Of a stretch of 64,000 nt of DNA, positions 7,211 through 15,959 are shown in pieces. The position numbers were made by a program, and so were the translations under genes. The DNA comes from Candidatus Latescibacterota bacterium. Lineage in GTDB: Bacteria; Latescibacterota; UBA2968; UBA8231. Numbering within the stretch: the first letter of the stretch is position 1; each line of letters starts with the position of its first letter. The stretch is from assembly GCA_022819745.1 (NCBI GenBank), contig JAJEGS010000006.1, forward strand, positions 62,001-126,000, written 5' to 3'. A model generated the notes under the pieces. It ran no database searches and was not told the origin of the DNA. It saw only the letters and a program-made list of their open reading frames with translations.

Positions 7211-9487
7211 TCAATTTCTCAATGGTTTGCCTGTGTGCAGCATGTGCGCGATGCGCTCTCGCGTGCGCTCGGTGCCGCATAGTTGCAGAAAGACCTCGCG
7301 TTCCAAATCGAGCAAGTCGCGCTCCTCTACTTGTCGGCGCGCTCCACCATCTCCTGTAAGCACCCGTGCTAGACTGCGCCCTACGCCCACGTCGTGCTCG
7401 CTGAGCTGCCCAGCAGCCCTGCCTTCGTCTAGGCGCTCGTGCAAAAGTGCCAGCCCTTCGTCTCCAGTGACCTCCACTCCATCTGGCGCGCTAGCACAGT
7501 AGCCTGCGGCGAGCAGGCTGCGCAGTTTGGCTACGGCCCGCTTTAAGAGTTGACCCTCGGCAAAGACAATCTCATCGTCAGCACCGAGGAGCCCCCACGC
7601 TCGGGCTTGGAAGGCGTTATCGCTGAAGTTTCCGGTAAAAATTGTCTCAAACGCAGATGCTATATCGCTCGCTCCCCGCCGCGCCATCTCCATACAACCA
7701 CCGCTGCCGGGGATCAAGCCGACCTTAGTCTCCACCAAGCCCATGCCTAGCTCAGCCGCCGCCACGCGCCCATCAGCACCCAAGGCAAACTCGCACCCGC
7801 CTCCCAGCGCCAAGCCGCGGAGAGCCGCGACGACCGGGAAAGGCGCGTAGCGCAACGCCTGCACGGCCTCTTGGAAGGCAGCGACAAACGCTTCCAGTTT
7901 CGACCAGTCGCTCTCATTGACGAGCTTGGCTACGTGCTTCAAGTCAGCACCGACCGAGAACAAGGAGCCAGCACCGGCGAGCACCAAGCCGGCAAAGGAG
8001 GCTGTATCCACTGCGTGATGGACGGCTTCTAGGGCCGCTGGCCCCAAGGCGTTCATCTTGCCGCTGAAAACCAGCGCCCCTAGCCCCTCGTCCAGTTCGA
8101 CCAAGTACGCGCCGTTATTGGACCAGATGGCTCGCTCGGCAGCTAGCTTATCCCAATCGGCGGCTGGCGGTTGCCAGCTTTCGCGCTGCATCCGAGTCGG
8201 AGAGAAAGCGCCTTTCTCGTGGTAAAAATGCGTTTCATCTGCGGCGAGCAATTGGGCGGCGAGGTCGGGTACTCGCTGTTCGTTGGCTGTCAGAGTGCTG
8301 ACGACTTCTTCGACGCCGAAGAGATCCCACAACTCAAAAGGCCCTAGCGCCCAGTTAAACCCCCAGCGCATCGCCTGATCGATTTGGACGATATCGCCGG
8401 CTATGTCGGCCGCGTGCTCGGCGGCGTAGGCCAGCACGGCCGTGAGATGCGCTCGCCCGAGTTGACCCCACGGTCCCGGATCGTCCCATAAGGCACGGAG
8501 ACGGCGCGCTGGTGAACGCTCGCTCAACGCCGATTCCAAGGTGCCCAACTCCACCTTTTGCACGGGTTGATAGGCAAAGGTATCCAAATCGAGGGCCTCA
8601 ATGCCCGTCTCGGCCTTGCGGTAAAACCCGGCATTGACCTTGGCTCCGAGCAAATTCTCCTCCAGCATGCGCCGATAAAATGCTGGCAGAGCAAAAAGCG
8701 ACCGCCACGGATCCGCTGGCAATCCCTCGTAGCTGGTCTCAGCCACGTGCGCGACCGTGTCCAAACCCACGATGTCGCAGACGCGCAAGGTCGCGCTTGG
8801 GGGCCGCCCCATCAGAGGACCGGTCAGCGCGTCAACTTCAGCCACGCCTAGCCCGTCCCGCTCCATCCTCTGCAGCATGTCGCAGGCGGCAAAAATCCAT
8901 AGACGATTGCCGATAAAATTAGGCGTGTCTTGGCCGCGGACCACGCCCTTGCCCAACTCCTCACTGAGAAAATTGACCATCTGCTGGACGATAGCCGGCT
9001 CGGTATCCGGCCCGGGGATGACCTCGACTAACTTCATGTAGCGCGGCGGATTGAAAAAATGCACCCCGAGAAAGCAGCGGCAAAAATCCGGCGACCGGCC
9101 GTGCGCCAACTCGGCGGTAGATAGCCCCGAGGTATTGCTACTGATGACTAATCCGTCGTGCAGGTACGGCTCCAGCCGGGCCAGCAGCGCTCGCTTGGGC
9201 GCACTTTCTTCTACTACAGCTTCGATGACCCAATCAGCCTCTCCAACACAGGCTAAATCCTCTAGGCTCCCTAGCTCGATGCGTTGGGCCATCTCCGCTA
9301 GATAGAAAGCGGGAGGTCGGCTCGCGAGGGCTTTTTCCAACCCCTGACGCGCACGGCCCATTTCATCGCCTTCTAACGGCAAGTCGAGGAGATGCACCTT
9401 GTGGCCCGCACAGGCGAGCAGAGCCGCGATTTGCCCTCCCATGACTCCAGCGCCGAGCACCACTACATTTTTCGCTTCTTCAGTCAT
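7211..9487 (-). CDS. fadN: FadN-like 3-hydroxyacyl-CoA dehydrogenase / enoyl-CoA hydratase fusion
   Basis: The 758-residue bifunctional beta-oxidation enzyme carries the NAD-binding dehydrogenase first (GAGVMGGQIA at about residues 12-21, then SSNTSGL and GVHFFNPPRYMKLVE) and a second helical dehydrogenase domain at about 330-420. The crotonase domain is C-terminal (FSVGADLKH, LGGGCEFALGAD, VETKVGLIPGSGG, both catalytic Glu kept). This order is that of Bacillus FadN, not of E. coli FadB. It hydrates 2-enoyl-CoA and oxidises the 3-hydroxyacyl-CoA in the cytoplasm. It overlaps the HTH gene by 8 nt and is followed by the HpaB/AbfD-like gene, so the three are probably translated together. No thiolase or acyl-CoA dehydrogenase gene is in the window. 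Confidence 0.88.
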   Translation of the reverse strand: MTEEAKNVVVLGAGVMGGQIAALLACAGHKVHLLDLPLEGDEMGRARQGLEKALASRPPAFYLAEMAQRIELGSLEDLACVGEADWVIEAVVEESAPKRALLARLEPYLHDGLVISSNTSGLSTAELAHGRSPDFCRCFLGVHFFNPPRYMKLVEVIPGPDTEPAIVQQMVNFLSEELGKGVVRGQDTPNFIGNRLWIFAACDMLQRMERDGLGVAEVDALTGPLMGRPPSATLRVCDIVGLDTVAHVAETSYEGLPADPWRSLFALPAFYRRMLEENLLGAKVNAGFYRKAETGIEALDLDTFAYQPVQKVELGTLESALSERSPARRLRALWDDPGPWGQLGRAHLTAVLAYAAEHAADIAGDIVQIDQAMRWGFNWALGPFELWDLFGVEEVVSTLTANEQRVPDLAAQLLAADETHFYHEKGAFSPTRMQRESWQPPAADWDKLAAERAIWSNNGAYLVELDEGLGALVFSGKMNALGPAALEAVHHAVDTASFAGLVLAGAGSLFSVGADLKHVAKLVNESDWSKLEAFVAAFQEAVQALRYAPFPVVAALRGLALGGGCEFALGADGRVAAAELGMGLVETKVGLIPGSGGCMEMARRGASDIASAFETIFTGNFSDNAFQARAWGLLGADDEIVFAEGQLLKRAVAKLRSLLAAGYCASAPDGVEVTGDEGLALLHERLDEGRAAGQLSEHDVGVGRSLARVLTGDGGARRQVEERDLLDLEREVFLQLCGTERTRERIAHMLHTGKPLRN

Positions 9488-9734
9488 TTTCTTCCCCCGT
9501 CGGAAAGAGGGAGAGTTGATCTGAATTGGACGCGACCGCCCTTCCCCGCAAGAGCCCTGATCCTTCGTGGTGCAGGACCAACCAACGCTCGATTTCGCTC
9601 AGGCGAAACCGCACTAGCTTGCCAAATCTATAATGGGGAATCTGGCCGCGACGGACCATGCGACGCACTGTGGAGGACGAACAGCGGAGATAGGCGGCGA
9701 CCTCTCTGGCGATCATCATCTTTTCCTGCACCAT
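9480..9734 (-). CDS. Small HTH_17 (excisionase/MerR-like) DNA-binding protein
   Basis: The 84-residue protein is almost entirely a winged helix of the excisionase type (EVAAYLRCSSSTVRRMVRRG, IPHYRFGKLVRFRLSEIERW), with a short polar tail. Such proteins bind DNA in phage excision but also serve as small regulators in metabolic operons. No integrase or attachment site is seen, so a regulatory role is more likely. The start could also be the ATG ATG at codons 6-7, which has AGGA ahead of it. It overlaps the FadN-like gene by 8 nt, which points to coupled expression and perhaps control of that gene. Confidence 0.75.
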   Translation of the reverse strand: MVQEKMMIAREVAAYLRCSSSTVRRMVRRGQIPHYRFGKLVRFRLSEIERWLVLHHEGSGLLRGRAVASNSDQLSLFPTGEEND

Positions 9735-9752
9735 AGCTCTGCACCCCAGTGC

Positions 9753-10193
9753 TCAGCAACGGAGAAGGCGGTCAGCTACAAAGAAATTGTTGTCAGTCTC
9801 CTGAATGGAAACTTCAATATGGTACTGATAGCCGCGCTGTGGGAATAACCCCTGCAATACCTCGACTGCTTGGTCGAGGCAGTACTCGGCCACGTTTTCC
9901 ACACTCGGATTTTCGCCTGGCATGACCACGACCCCCTGTGGCTCGAAGAGCTTGGCGTCGAGAAAGGTCGCATCCCGCGCGGAAACCAACATCTTGTGAT
10001 CCAAGAATTTGAAGATGTCCTTGAGTGCGCCGAAGTCAACGGACATATCCAGTTTTTCCAGCCGCGGAAAGCGCTCGGTGCGGATGACGAATGCGCCGCG
10101 CCAAGTATGCCCGTGGACGTAGGCACATTTGCCGTCGTAGTCTAGCTGCCGATGGGCGGTATGGAATTTACCTCGGGCCTTAATGGTCTCCAT
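9753..10193 (-). CDS. queD: 6-pyruvoyltetrahydropterin synthase / 6-carboxytetrahydropterin synthase QueD family
   Basis: The 146-residue protein has the zinc ligands His14, His27 and His29 (FHTAHR and YVHGHTW), the catalytic Cys23 just before HGH, a DFGALK motif, LDHKML and a late Glu (VSIQET). QueD turns 7,8-dihydroneopterin triphosphate into 6-carboxytetrahydropterin for queuosine and other 7-deazaguanines; PTPS homologues make tetrahydrobiopterin. FolE, which makes the shared substrate, is encoded about 4.6 kb upstream on the same strand. QueC and QueE are not in the window, so the choice between QueD and PTPS stays open. It overlaps the small membrane protein gene by 14 nt. Confidence 0.85.
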   Translation of the reverse strand: METIKARGKFHTAHRQLDYDGKCAYVHGHTWRGAFVIRTERFPRLEKLDMSVDFGALKDIFKFLDHKMLVSARDATFLDAKLFEPQGVVVMPGENPSVENVAEYCLDQAVEVLQGLFPQRGYQYHIEVSIQETDNNFFVADRLLRC

Positions 10194-10452
10194 GCGGACT
10201 ATCCCCCTCGACCCTTGCCAGCGCTTTCTCCAAACGAGTGCGGTAGTACCAAGTCCCTACCGACGTGAGAGCCTGTAACGCAATGACATAGTAGAGCGCC
10301 TTGCCAGCAGTTCGCACCCACTCGGCCGTCGAGACCGTGGTTAGGATGATAATCAGCGCAAAAGCCACGAGTATGACCCCGGTGTTAATGCGGAGTATCT
10401 TCTGGCATAGTGCCAGTGCTTTGTGTCGCGATGCGTTGGTGTTTTGCGCCAT
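10180..10452 (-). CDS. Small membrane protein, two predicted transmembrane segments
   Basis: A 90-residue protein of unknown function with hydrophobic segments at about residues 21-41 (RINTGVILVAFALIIILTT) and 51-68, and charged ends. It has no motif I recognise. It sits 4 nt after dxr and overlaps queD, inside the RNase Y operon, so it is almost certainly translated. Confidence 0.65.
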   Translation of the reverse strand: MAQNTNASRHKALALCQKILRINTGVILVAFALIIILTTVSTAEWVRTAGKALYYVIALQALTSVGTWYYRTRLEKALARVEGDSPHGDH

Positions 10453-10456
10453 AAAT

Positions 10457-11623
10457 TTATCCCGCCCGCCCGGCGACCCACTCTTGGGCCAGCCGCCGTG
10501 CGCAGCGATCCTCGTCTAGTATAGATTCGAGCGAAACCGCCTCCTGTGTGCCGCAGTGTGCCAACACGTCGCAGTTCAGGTCGGCGATATCGAGAAATCC
10601 GATTTTCCGCGCCAGAAAAGCCCCCACCGCCTCCTCGTTGGCCGCATTGAGAACGGCTGGAAAGGTCCCACCACTCCGGCCTGCTTCGTAGCACAAATCC
10701 AAACAGGGGAAATTCGCTCTGTCTGGCGCGGCGAAACTTAGTTGCCCCACTTGCTTGAGGTCGAGCTTGTCGAGAGGGACTTTTCGTCGCTCTGGGTGAG
10801 TCAGCGCATATTGGATCGGCAGCAGCATATCGGTCTTGCCCATGTGCGCCAACAGCGATCCATCGGCGAATTCAACCAGCGCATGCACAACCGATTGTCG
10901 GTGGACGACCACATCCACTTGTTCGACCGCCACGTCAAAGAGCCAAGCCGCCTCGATGACTTCAAAGCCTTTGTTCATCAGGGTTGCCGAATCCACGCTG
11001 ATCTTGGGACCCATTTTCCAAGTGGGGTGATCAATGGCCTGCTCCGGGGTAATATCGCGCATCTGCTCGCGACTGTGACCAAAGAACGGCCCCCCAGAGG
11101 CCGTGAGAATGATCCGCTGCAGGCTATTGCGATTTTCGCCCTGCAGGCACTGCCAAATGGCGTTAGGCTCGCTGTCCAACGGCAGCACGGTCCCCCCATC
11201 GCGCTCGGCTTGCTGCAAGATCAAGCCGCCCGCCATCACCAAGGGCTCCTTGTTAGCCATAGCCACAGTCTTACCCTGCGCCAACGCCGCCAGCGTCGGA
11301 GCGAGACCTACAGCGCCGACGAGCCCATTGAGAACTAAATCGGCCTCCGGCATGGTGGCGAGTTCACACAGTCCCTCTGCACCGCAAACCACCTCGACTC
11401 GTGGCACTGCACTCTGCACCTGTTTCCTAGCTTCGGCGTCTAGAACGCAGATTTTTTGCGGTTGCCAGCGACGGGCACGAGCAATCAGCTTTTCGACCTT
11501 TGCTCCACCGCCCAAGCCCACGACCTCGTACCCATCGCCTAGGTTTTCGAGGACCTTGAAGCACGTGTCGCCAATGGACCCGGTGCAGCCCAAGAGGACG
11601 ATTTTTTTGTGCTCATCAGCCAT
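10457..11623 (-). CDS. dxr: 1-deoxy-D-xylulose 5-phosphate reductoisomerase
   Basis: Dxr converts DXP to 2-C-methylerythritol 4-phosphate with NADPH, the first committed step of the MEP isoprenoid pathway. The 388-residue protein shows the NADPH site GCTGSIG (residues 12-18), ANKEPLV, ILTASGGPF, HPTWKMGPKISVDSATLMNK and the C-terminal FPAVLNAANEEAV. The usual DSEHNAI reads DSEPNAI here, a change next to the metal ligands. The start at 11623 gives the standard N-terminus; the upstream ATG at 11671 would overlap RNase Y and has no ribosome site. It follows rny by 16 nt. The common downstream partner rseP is absent. Confidence 0.95.
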   Translation of the reverse strand: MADEHKKIVLLGCTGSIGDTCFKVLENLGDGYEVVGLGGGAKVEKLIARARRWQPQKICVLDAEARKQVQSAVPRVEVVCGAEGLCELATMPEADLVLNGLVGAVGLAPTLAALAQGKTVAMANKEPLVMAGGLILQQAERDGGTVLPLDSEPNAIWQCLQGENRNSLQRIILTASGGPFFGHSREQMRDITPEQAIDHPTWKMGPKISVDSATLMNKGFEVIEAAWLFDVAVEQVDVVVHRQSVVHALVEFADGSLLAHMGKTDMLLPIQYALTHPERRKVPLDKLDLKQVGQLSFAAPDRANFPCLDLCYEAGRSGGTFPAVLNAANEEAVGAFLARKIGFLDIADLNCDVLAHCGTQEAVSLESILDEDRCARRLAQEWVAGRAG

Positions 11624-11639
11624 TTCAGTTGGAGCAAAT

Positions 11640-13298
11640 TTAGCTACTGTCGCCCCTTCTGCGGCCCCCATTGCGAGGCCGACGACTGTTCCCGTTTCGG
11701 GTACCGTTGTTGCGCCGGTCGCCTCGGCTCCGCTCGGTGTGGCGCACCACCTGTGTCTGGCGCACCACTACGACCTTGACTTGTCCGGCAAAGGTCAACT
11801 CGGTCTTGACGCACTCGGCTATATCGAACGCCAGCATCTCGGCATCTTCATCCCCGATCTGGTCGCCGCAGACCATGACGCGAATTTCGCGACCAGCATT
11901 GATGGCGTACACATCTTCGACACCCGCAAACGAAGTCGCGATTTCTTCTAGGCGCATGATGCGGCGAGTATAGCCTTCGAGGTCTTCACGCCGCCCGCCG
12001 GGCCGGATCGACGATATAGTATCAGCCGCCTTGACCAAGAAGCAGATCGGCGAAAGGCGATCGTGGTCCTCGTGGTGCTCGGCGATGACTTCCTTGACGG
12101 TCTGATGCTCGTCGAATTGCTCGCCTAGCTTGATACCCAATTCGACGTGGCCTCCTTCTAGCTCCTTGCTGACGGTCTTACCGATATCGTGCAAGAGGCC
12201 CGCCCGCTTGGCCAACGGCACATCCAATCCGACCTCGGCAGCCATTCCTCCGGCCAAATGGGCGACCTCTAGGCAGTGCTGTAAAAGGTTTTGCCCAAAG
12301 CTAGCGCGATATTTGAGCATGCCCACATAATAGGGCAAATCAGCGTGGTACTGACTAGCTCCAATTTCGCTGAGGGCGCTCTTACCGACCGCGACCATAT
12401 CTTGATCTAGGGTCTTGCGGCACTCCGCTACCACTTCCTCAATCTTGGTTGGAGTAAAACCGCCGCTGCTGATTAGCTGCTGCATGGCACGGCTAGCCAC
12501 TTCGCGCCGCGCTGGATCGTAGGAGGAAAGCAACACGGCATCGGGCGTATCATCAACCACAACTTTGACTCCGGTCGCCGTCTCAAATGTGCGCACGTTG
12601 CGTCCTTCCTTGCCGATGATGCGACTTTTTATTCCCTCGTTGGGCAAGGGCACAGTCGAAGTGACCAAGTGGACGGTCTCTTCAACTGCACAACGCTGAA
12701 TAGCTTGGGCAATGATTTTTTTAGCTTCTCGATCCGACTCTTCCTTAGCCTTGGTGCGCTCACTGCGGATCATGGCCGCCGCCCGTCCGCGCACCTCGCC
12801 GGCCAGATGCTCCATCATCTGTTCGCGCGCTTCGTCCGCAGGCAGCCCGCTGGCCAACTCTAGACGTTGTTGGTACTCGGTGCGCATTTGACCTAGTTCC
12901 CCTTCTTCTTCTTTTAAGGTCCGTTCGCGCTGGCCAATCCGCTGCTCCTGATTCTTGAGGCGATTCCACGCCCGGTTCTGCTCTTCTTTCTGGCTATTGA
13001 GGTCGCGTACGAGCTGTGCCAAGCTCTTATCGCGGCGGTTCAGATCGGCCAATTGATCTTCTAATTCGGCCTCTTGGCGGGCTTTGGTTTTATACCAGTC
13101 ATCCCGCTCTTCGAGCAAGCTCAGCCGCACTGCGCGCTCCTCTTCGGCTAGCTGCTGCCGCACTCGGTCTTCTGCCTCTTTCTCCACTTGGGGTAGGATG
13201 CCCCTTTTTAATTGATAACTCAGCAGAAAACCCAGACCACCGCCCAAAGCGAGCAGGCCCAAGCCCACTAATGCTTGGATCATATCTGGATATTCCAT
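11640..13298 (-). CDS. rny: Ribonuclease Y
   Basis: RNase Y is the membrane-bound endoribonuclease that starts mRNA decay in bacteria without RNase E. The 552-residue protein has an N-terminal membrane helix (about 7-28), a long coiled coil (36-200), a KH domain (208-265, IIGKEGRN at 227-234) and an HD domain with HDIGK at 370-374. Beyond about residue 508 there is an Arg/Asn/Gly-rich tail (RRNNGTRNGNSRRPRNGG) that typical RNase Y of about 520 residues lacks. It may add RNA or protein contacts. It is first in the seven-gene minus-strand operon that continues with dxr. The start could also be Met6. Confidence 0.95.
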   Translation of the reverse strand: MEYPDMIQALVGLGLLALGGGLGFLLSYQLKRGILPQVEKEAEDRVRQQLAEEERAVRLSLLEERDDWYKTKARQEAELEDQLADLNRRDKSLAQLVRDLNSQKEEQNRAWNRLKNQEQRIGQRERTLKEEEGELGQMRTEYQQRLELASGLPADEAREQMMEHLAGEVRGRAAAMIRSERTKAKEESDREAKKIIAQAIQRCAVEETVHLVTSTVPLPNEGIKSRIIGKEGRNVRTFETATGVKVVVDDTPDAVLLSSYDPARREVASRAMQQLISSGGFTPTKIEEVVAECRKTLDQDMVAVGKSALSEIGASQYHADLPYYVGMLKYRASFGQNLLQHCLEVAHLAGGMAAEVGLDVPLAKRAGLLHDIGKTVSKELEGGHVELGIKLGEQFDEHQTVKEVIAEHHEDHDRLSPICFLVKAADTISSIRPGGRREDLEGYTRRIMRLEEIATSFAGVEDVYAINAGREIRVMVCGDQIGDEDAEMLAFDIAECVKTELTFAGQVKVVVVRQTQVVRHTERSRGDRRNNGTRNGNSRRPRNGGRRRGDSS

Positions 13299-13396
13299 TG
13301 ATGTACACCTTGATGGTCTTTAAGGTTTAATGTTGTTAATAGATAAGACATACGAGTCCACAAGGGCAAATGCCAGTCCTTGCGACTGACCGCTCG

Positions 13397-14758
13397 CTAC
13401 GTCTGACAGGCAGCTTCTAACGCCGCTTGCCGCATAGCCGCACGCTCGGCCGGATCGCTCCAGCGCTGGACGATCAGCGGGTCGAGCGCATCTAAGGGAT
13501 CGTAGTACAAGAAGAACTCCCCGGGCCGCACGGTCGGGCTAGTAAATACGGCGATGCCCGTCTGGCGATCGTAGTGTTCGTAGGAGTGAACATCGCGCTT
13601 CCCCCCGCCCCCCATGGTGTCGAGCACAAAGGCCGGCGTATTGAAGCCTGCGGTCCGCCCGCGCACCGCCTTCTCTAGGGAGATCGCCGTCGCCAAAGTC
13701 GTACGCAACTCTTCGACCCCGCGCACCATATCGTGAACAAAGGTGTAATACGGATGTACGTTGAGGTAACTGAGCTGTCGCACGAGATGCTGCATAGTGC
13801 CGACGTCGTCGTTGACACCCCTTTGCAAGACGGTTTGGTTGCGCACGCAGATGCCGCGCTCCATCAATCCATCAAGTGCATGGCCACTGATGGCCGTGAT
13901 TTCGTGCGGATGGTTGAAATGCGTGTGCAACGCGACTTCCTTATGGACTTTGCGTCCCGCTTCGACAACCCGCGCAAGGGCATCAACCCATTCTCGGTCC
14001 GTGACGAGCTTCTGCGGTATAATCGCTGGTGCTTTTGTCGCGTAGCGCATTCGCCGCACGTGTTCAATGTTGAGCAAGCGAGTGCCGATGTATTCGATGT
14101 GTTCGGCCTTGAGGTTGGCCACATCGCCGCCGCTGATGACGATGTCTTCTAATTCGGGCCGCGAAGCGATATAGGCAAAAACCTGCTCCCACCGCTGGGA
14201 AATGGCCCCAAAATGCACTTTCTCCACGTCCTCGGTATCCAACCCTACCGCATAGGAACGGGTACAGAAACGGCAGTACACTGGACAGGTGTCGAGCGTC
14301 AGAAACAGCGCCCGGTCGGCGTAGCGATGCGTCAGGCCCGGTACGGGAGAATCCACCTGCTCGTGCAGCGAATCTAGGGCGAGTTCCGGGTGATCAGGCC
14401 GCATCCGCGACCCCATGGGCAGAAACTGAATGCGCAAGGGATCCTCAGCTGGCTCCGACCAGTCGATCAAGCTCAGTAGATATGGAGAAATCCGCATACT
14501 CATCGGCGAGCGCAAAAGCCCCTGTTCGACATCGCGATAGAACGCCTCTGAAACGAGGCCGCCGAGCACCTCCTGCAGCTTCTTCAGGCTCGTCACGCTA
14601 TTGCGGCTCTGAAAGCGATGCTCGTGGAATTCATCGGCGCGCAAATCGGCATAGGCGGGAATGACGCGCCAATACTCGTCGTCGCGCAAGTCCCGGTGGG
14701 AGATATCGACTAGCGTGCTGGTAGGCGGCGTCAGTACCTGCTCTTGAATATCAGACAT
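13397..14758 (-). CDS. KamA-family radical SAM aminomutase (lysine 2,3-aminomutase-like)
   Basis: The 453-residue protein has the radical SAM cluster motif CPVYCRFC (Cys158, Cys162, Cys165), a VISGGD motif, FNHPHEIT and the PLP lysine in GGGGK (Lys387). In KamA these parts move an amino group from C2 to C3 by a 5'-deoxyadenosyl radical and PLP. Relative to classical KamA (CSMYCRHCTRRR) the cluster loop reads CRFCTRSYAVG, so it belongs to a divergent branch and could act on lysine, glutamate or another amino acid. Beta-lysine would fit osmolyte synthesis, but no N-acetyltransferase is nearby. It lies 19 nt after folE and is probably cotranscribed with it. Confidence 0.85.
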   Translation of the reverse strand: MSDIQEQVLTPPTSTLVDISHRDLRDDEYWRVIPAYADLRADEFHEHRFQSRNSVTSLKKLQEVLGGLVSEAFYRDVEQGLLRSPMSMRISPYLLSLIDWSEPAEDPLRIQFLPMGSRMRPDHPELALDSLHEQVDSPVPGLTHRYADRALFLTLDTCPVYCRFCTRSYAVGLDTEDVEKVHFGAISQRWEQVFAYIASRPELEDIVISGGDVANLKAEHIEYIGTRLLNIEHVRRMRYATKAPAIIPQKLVTDREWVDALARVVEAGRKVHKEVALHTHFNHPHEITAISGHALDGLMERGICVRNQTVLQRGVNDDVGTMQHLVRQLSYLNVHPYYTFVHDMVRGVEELRTTLATAISLEKAVRGRTAGFNTPAFVLDTMGGGGKRDVHSYEHYDRQTGIAVFTSPTVRPGEFFLYYDPLDALDPLIVQRWSDPAERAAMRQAALEAACQT

Positions 14759-14777
14759 GGATCTGTCCCGTACTGCT

Positions 14778-15404
14778 TCAATCCTTCTTGATTAAGTTGA
14801 AAAACTCCTCGCGCACTATCGGCTCGGTAAAACCACCCCGGAGCGCCGAAGTGGTCGTCACCGCCCCGGGCCTTTCCACCCCCCGCATCTCCATACACAA
14901 ATGTCGAGCCTCCATTACGACGATGGACCCTTTGGGTGCCAACTTGGCTTCGAGGAAGTCCACAATTTGCTGGGTGAGACGCTCTTGGAGTTGGGGCCGG
15001 CGGGCGTAGAATTCGACAATGCGCACGATCTTGCTCAGACCGACGATCGCGTCCCCCGGTATGTAGGCTATGTGCGCCTTGCCAAAAAATGGGATTATGT
15101 GATGGGAACAAACCGAAAAGAACTCGATATCCTTGACGATCACCATGTTGTCGTAGCCATCGCTATTGGGAAAGCAGGTAATTTCCGGTTCGCCTTGGTC
15201 GTCCAGTTCCCGAAAGATCTCCATGTACATCCGCCCGACGCGGTCTGGGGTGCCCCGCAAATGAGGATCGCTCAAGTCGAGCCCCAAAACCTGCATGATT
15301 TGGGCGAAATGACCGGCTATTTCGGCAGCCTTAGCCTTGTTCTGGCCCTGGAGCCAGCTCGGAGTATCTCGCTCGCTAAGCGATCCTGCTGTCACATCTT
15401 CCAT
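14778..15404 (-). CDS. folE: GTP cyclohydrolase I
   Basis: FolE converts GTP to 7,8-dihydroneopterin triphosphate, the entry to folate, biopterin and queuosine. In this 208-residue protein the zinc ligands are Cys99, His102 and Cys170 (SVCSHHIIPF and ARHLCMEMRG), spaced as in E. coli Cys110/His113/Cys181. GLSKIVRIVEFYARRPQLQE and the C-terminal TSALRGGF are also typical. It is followed by the KamA-type gene and precedes the queD operon on the same strand. The gene starts 84 nt after the peroxiredoxin stop, across a hairpin. Confidence 0.95.
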   Translation of the reverse strand: MEDVTAGSLSERDTPSWLQGQNKAKAAEIAGHFAQIMQVLGLDLSDPHLRGTPDRVGRMYMEIFRELDDQGEPEITCFPNSDGYDNMVIVKDIEFFSVCSHHIIPFFGKAHIAYIPGDAIVGLSKIVRIVEFYARRPQLQERLTQQIVDFLEAKLAPKGSIVVMEARHLCMEMRGVERPGAVTTTSALRGGFTEPIVREEFFNLIKKD

Positions 15405-15435
15405 TGCGTACCTTCCTGTGCGGGCACTATAAACA

Positions 15436-15466
15436 GTGGGGCAAAGCCGTCTGTGCCTTGCCCCAC
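15436..15466 (-). terminator. Hairpin between the peroxiredoxin gene and folE
   Basis: GTGGGGCAA and TTGCCCCAC form a perfect 9-bp stem with a 13-nt loop, followed on the minus strand by TGTTTATAG. The T-run is short, so this is a weak terminator or a pause site for the IscU-SOD-peroxiredoxin transcript. Confidence 0.45.
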
Positions 15467-15488
15467 TCTACTGCGAAAACGAAGTGCT

Positions 15489-15956
15489 TCAGTTGAGCGA
15501 TTGCAAACAAGCCCTAATGGCCGCAAAATCCGGCAGGACCTTGGGATTGTCGGATACCCAAGCGTAGCGGACAATGCCTTGCCCATCGACGACGAAAGCC
15601 GAGCGCTTGGCGATGCCTTTGAAGCCCAATAGGTCTTCGTGTTGGGCACCATATCCAGCGGAGACTTCCTTGTTAAAATCGCTGAGCAGTGGAATCTCAA
15701 TACCTTCCTTTTCAGCCCAAGCGCTGAGGCTAAACGGGCTATCAACGCTGATTCCCAAAACTTGGGCATCGAGCTCTTGGTACGCGTTGATTCCGGCGGA
15801 AATCTCGCACAACTCCTGCGTACAAACGCCGGTGAAGGCCAGCGGCACGAAGAGCAGGACGACGTTTTTACCGGCGAAATCCCCGAGGCTTACGTCCTCC
15901 ATATCCGCATTCTTGAGGGTGAACGCGGGCGCTGTATCTCCTACTTGAATCGCCAT
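15489..15956 (-). CDS. Peroxiredoxin (AhpE/BCP-like)
   Basis: A 155-residue thioredoxin-fold peroxidase with the peroxidatic Cys45 in PLAFTGVCT and a second Cys50 (TQELC) that could act as resolving Cys in an atypical 2-Cys mechanism. DSPFSLSAWAEKEGIEIPLL and AKRSAFVVDGQGIVRYAW are typical of the AhpE/BCP branch. It reduces peroxides in the cytoplasm. It begins 3 nt after the superoxide dismutase gene, so the two enzymes act in sequence on superoxide and the peroxide formed from it. Confidence 0.92.
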   Translation of the reverse strand: MAIQVGDTAPAFTLKNADMEDVSLGDFAGKNVVLLFVPLAFTGVCTQELCEISAGINAYQELDAQVLGISVDSPFSLSAWAEKEGIEIPLLSDFNKEVSAGYGAQHEDLLGFKGIAKRSAFVVDGQGIVRYAWVSDNPKVLPDFAAIRACLQSLN

Positions 15957-15959
15957 CTG

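Noticed and set aside
9480..9734. The excisionase-like gene as a prophage or integrated element mark
   Set aside because: It lies inside a continuous housekeeping operon, with no integrase, attachment site or change of base use around it.
11103..11951. A 282-residue plus-strand frame over dxr and rny
   Set aside because: It lies antisense to two certain genes and its product (runs of Ser, Thr, Pro and Ala) has no motif.
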